DNA of 6,313 nucleotides from contig SFKI01000041.1 in the NCBI GenBank assembly GCA_004554775.1, positions 1 through 6,313 on the forward strand, written 5' to 3'. Shown here piece after piece: positions 5,932 through 6,313 of the stretch; position 1 is the first letter of the stretch, and each line of letters opens with the position of its first letter. Both the position numbers and the translations under genes were made by a program. The notes under the pieces were generated by a model, which saw nothing but the letters and a program-made list of their open reading frames with translations, was not told the DNA's origin and did not search any database. This stretch comes from Subdoligranulum variabile. GTDB taxonomy: Bacteria; Bacillota; Clostridia; Oscillospirales; Ruminococcaceae.

Positions 5932-5962
5932 CAAATTTATACATTATAAGTTAACAATCAAA
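5932..5962 (-). promoter_or_regulatory. Promoter of the candidate small RNA
   Basis: On the minus strand TTTG (5962-5959) is followed by 19 bases and TAAATTTG (5939-5932), matching the Bacteroidetes -33/-7 consensus. The predicted start near 5925-5928 is a few bases before the first paired base of the rod structure (5921). Confidence 0.65.
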
Positions 5963-5969
5963 TACGGTG

Positions 5970-5998
5970 CAAAGATAAAAGTTAACCGAATTCCGCAA
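5970..5998 (-). promoter_or_regulatory. Second, weaker upstream promoter candidate
   Basis: TATCTTTG (5977-5970) is a full -7 match, with TTG (5998-5996) 18 bases upstream, slightly short of the usual 19-21. The TTG lies inside repeat B, so a repeat copy placed here may supply half of a promoter. It would give a transcript about 35 bases longer than the nearer promoter. Confidence 0.3.
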
Positions 5999-6019
5999 GC
6001 TCTTCGAGCTAGCATCTTG
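5981..6019. repeat. Repeat B, right copy
   Basis: It matches 616-654 over 39 bases with one mismatch, in the same orientation, with starts 5365 bases apart. It includes the mini-hairpin AGCTC-TTC-GAGCT (5998-6010). The two copies bracket the small RNA and the whole operon. Confidence 0.9.
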
Positions 6020-6052
6020 GCGCTAACCCGATTAATTCCGCACGGCTATTCG

Positions 6053-6070
6053 GTCGCACCGAGGTGCGAC
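6053..6070. repeat. 8-bp perfect hairpin
   Basis: GTCGCACC (6053-6060) pairs with GGTGCGAC (6063-6070) around a 2-base GA turn. It sits immediately to the left of the 22-base hairpin array and may be a divergent member of it. Confidence 0.7.
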
Positions 6071-6078
6071 ATTGAGAG

Positions 6079-6135
6079 GCGCCTGCGGCGCGGTTAAGAG
6101 GCATCTTCGATGCGGTTATGCGGCAGCTGCGCTGC
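6079..6135. repeat. Three-unit array of 22-base mini-hairpins with different but paired stems
   Basis: Hairpins GCGCC-TGC-GGCGC (6079-6091), GCATC-TTC-GATGC (6101-6113) and GCAGC-TGC-GCTGC (6123-6135) start exactly 22 bases apart. Each has a 5-bp stem and a 3-base loop (TGC or TTC). The first two are followed by GGTTA. The inner two stem bases vary (GC, AT, AG) and their partners vary to match. The AGCTC-TTC-GAGCT hairpin in repeat B has the same build. Confidence 0.85.
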
Positions 6136-6152
6136 GTGGAATTGCCGGACGG
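6115..6152. repeat. Repeat A, right copy
   Basis: Bases 6121-6152 are identical over 32 bases to 447-478, with a weaker match to the left. The third hairpin of the array lies inside it. On the minus strand it supplies the last codons (PAIPRSAAA) of the right-edge reading frame. Confidence 0.9.
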
Positions 6153-6313
6153 TGGGATGCTCGGCGATGCCATGCGATGATGATAGCCACGCAAGCGGCA
6201 AGGCTCAGCAAAGGGAGGATGGGTATTGAGTCGGCAGCAGTACCGGGAATGAGATTCTGCTCGTCGACGTGGAATGCTTGGAGCAGGGCTGCGACAGCGT
6301 TGTTTGCGGCGTG
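6116..6313 (-). CDS. 3' end of an unrecognised gene with a C-terminal membrane segment (partial)
   Basis: One minus-strand frame is open from the window edge for 65 codons to a TAA at 6118-6116. The visible part starts HAANNAVAALLQAFHVDEQN. It then has a Pro/Ser-containing stretch and a hydrophobic segment (SIPILPLLSLAACVAIIIAW) followed by HRRASHR, as in a single C-terminal membrane anchor with a basic cytoplasmic tail. This loosely recalls IPTL- or PEP-CTERM type sorting tails, but I cannot assign a family. The last residues, PAIPRSAAAA, come from repeat A and the stop from the array linker, so the original end may have been replaced. Smooth codon use and a sensible membrane segment argue for a real gene. 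A chance open frame in GC-rich DNA remains possible. Confidence 0.4.
   Translation of the reverse strand, partial: HAANNAVAALLQAFHVDEQNLIPGTAADSIPILPLLSLAACVAIIIAWHRRASHRPAIPRSAAAA
6175..6202. repeat. Short blocks shared with the left flank (C and D)
   Basis: CGATGATGAT (6175-6184) recurs at 494-503, and CGCAAGCGGCAAG (6190-6202) recurs at 598-610. With repeat A they occur in the same order and orientation in both flanks. On the left, C and D are 94 bases apart; on the right, only 5. Confidence 0.6.

Noticed and set aside
6053..6152. CRISPR array or integron attC site
   Set aside because: The units are 22 bases with no unique spacers and there are no cas or integrase genes. The hairpins lack attC-type core sites.
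6009..6194. 61-codon minus-strand frame
   Set aside because: It is composed entirely of the hairpin array and repeats, and overlaps a more plausible frame ending at 6116.

Overview
The window looks like part of a Bacteroidales chromosome, possibly Muribaculaceae-like (the family is a guess; the order is better supported). The evidence is promoters of the Bacteroidetes type (TTTG, about 20 bases, TAnnTTTG), SusE/SusF-type glycan-binding modules, a GH66 dextranase, a TlpA/ResA-like periplasmic thioredoxin, and weak or absent Shine-Dalgarno sequences. All recognised genes lie on the minus strand, so the window reads from right to left.

Right edge (6313 to about 5980): a 3' gene fragment with a C-terminal membrane segment runs into a GC-rich block of short hairpins. 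Three of these have an exact 22-base period and stems that differ but still pair. A 39-base block, repeat B, closes this region. Next (5962 to 5785) is a self-contained candidate small RNA gene with its own promoter, a long structured stem and an intrinsic terminator. Downstream is a second clean promoter (5745-5776).

Centre (5682 to 644): one operon. Gene 1 is a secreted protein with several SusE/SusF-like modules and a sorting-type C-terminal tail. Gene 2, 13 bases later, is an 898-residue GH66 alpha-1,6-glucanase carrying similar modules at its N-terminus. Gene 3 overlaps gene 2 by ATGA and is a TlpA-like thioredoxin broken by a one-base frameshift and cut off at its C-terminus just where repeat B begins. 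The likely joint job of genes 1 and 2 is binding and cutting dextran-type alpha-1,6-glucan. No SusC, SusD or GH31 gene is in the window.

Left (643 to 1): a non-coding stretch holds the second copy of repeat B, a hairpin, a dyad, and colinear pieces matching the right-edge repeats. Then come two nearly identical tRNA-Asn(GUU) genes with a promoter and a terminator, and the first 12 codons of a gene that may be DUF721/DciA-like.

The most unusual feature is that the whole operon and small RNA lie between direct copies of repeat B, with partly shared sequence beyond each copy. One gene end on each side runs into the repeats, which suggests repeat-mediated rearrangement.
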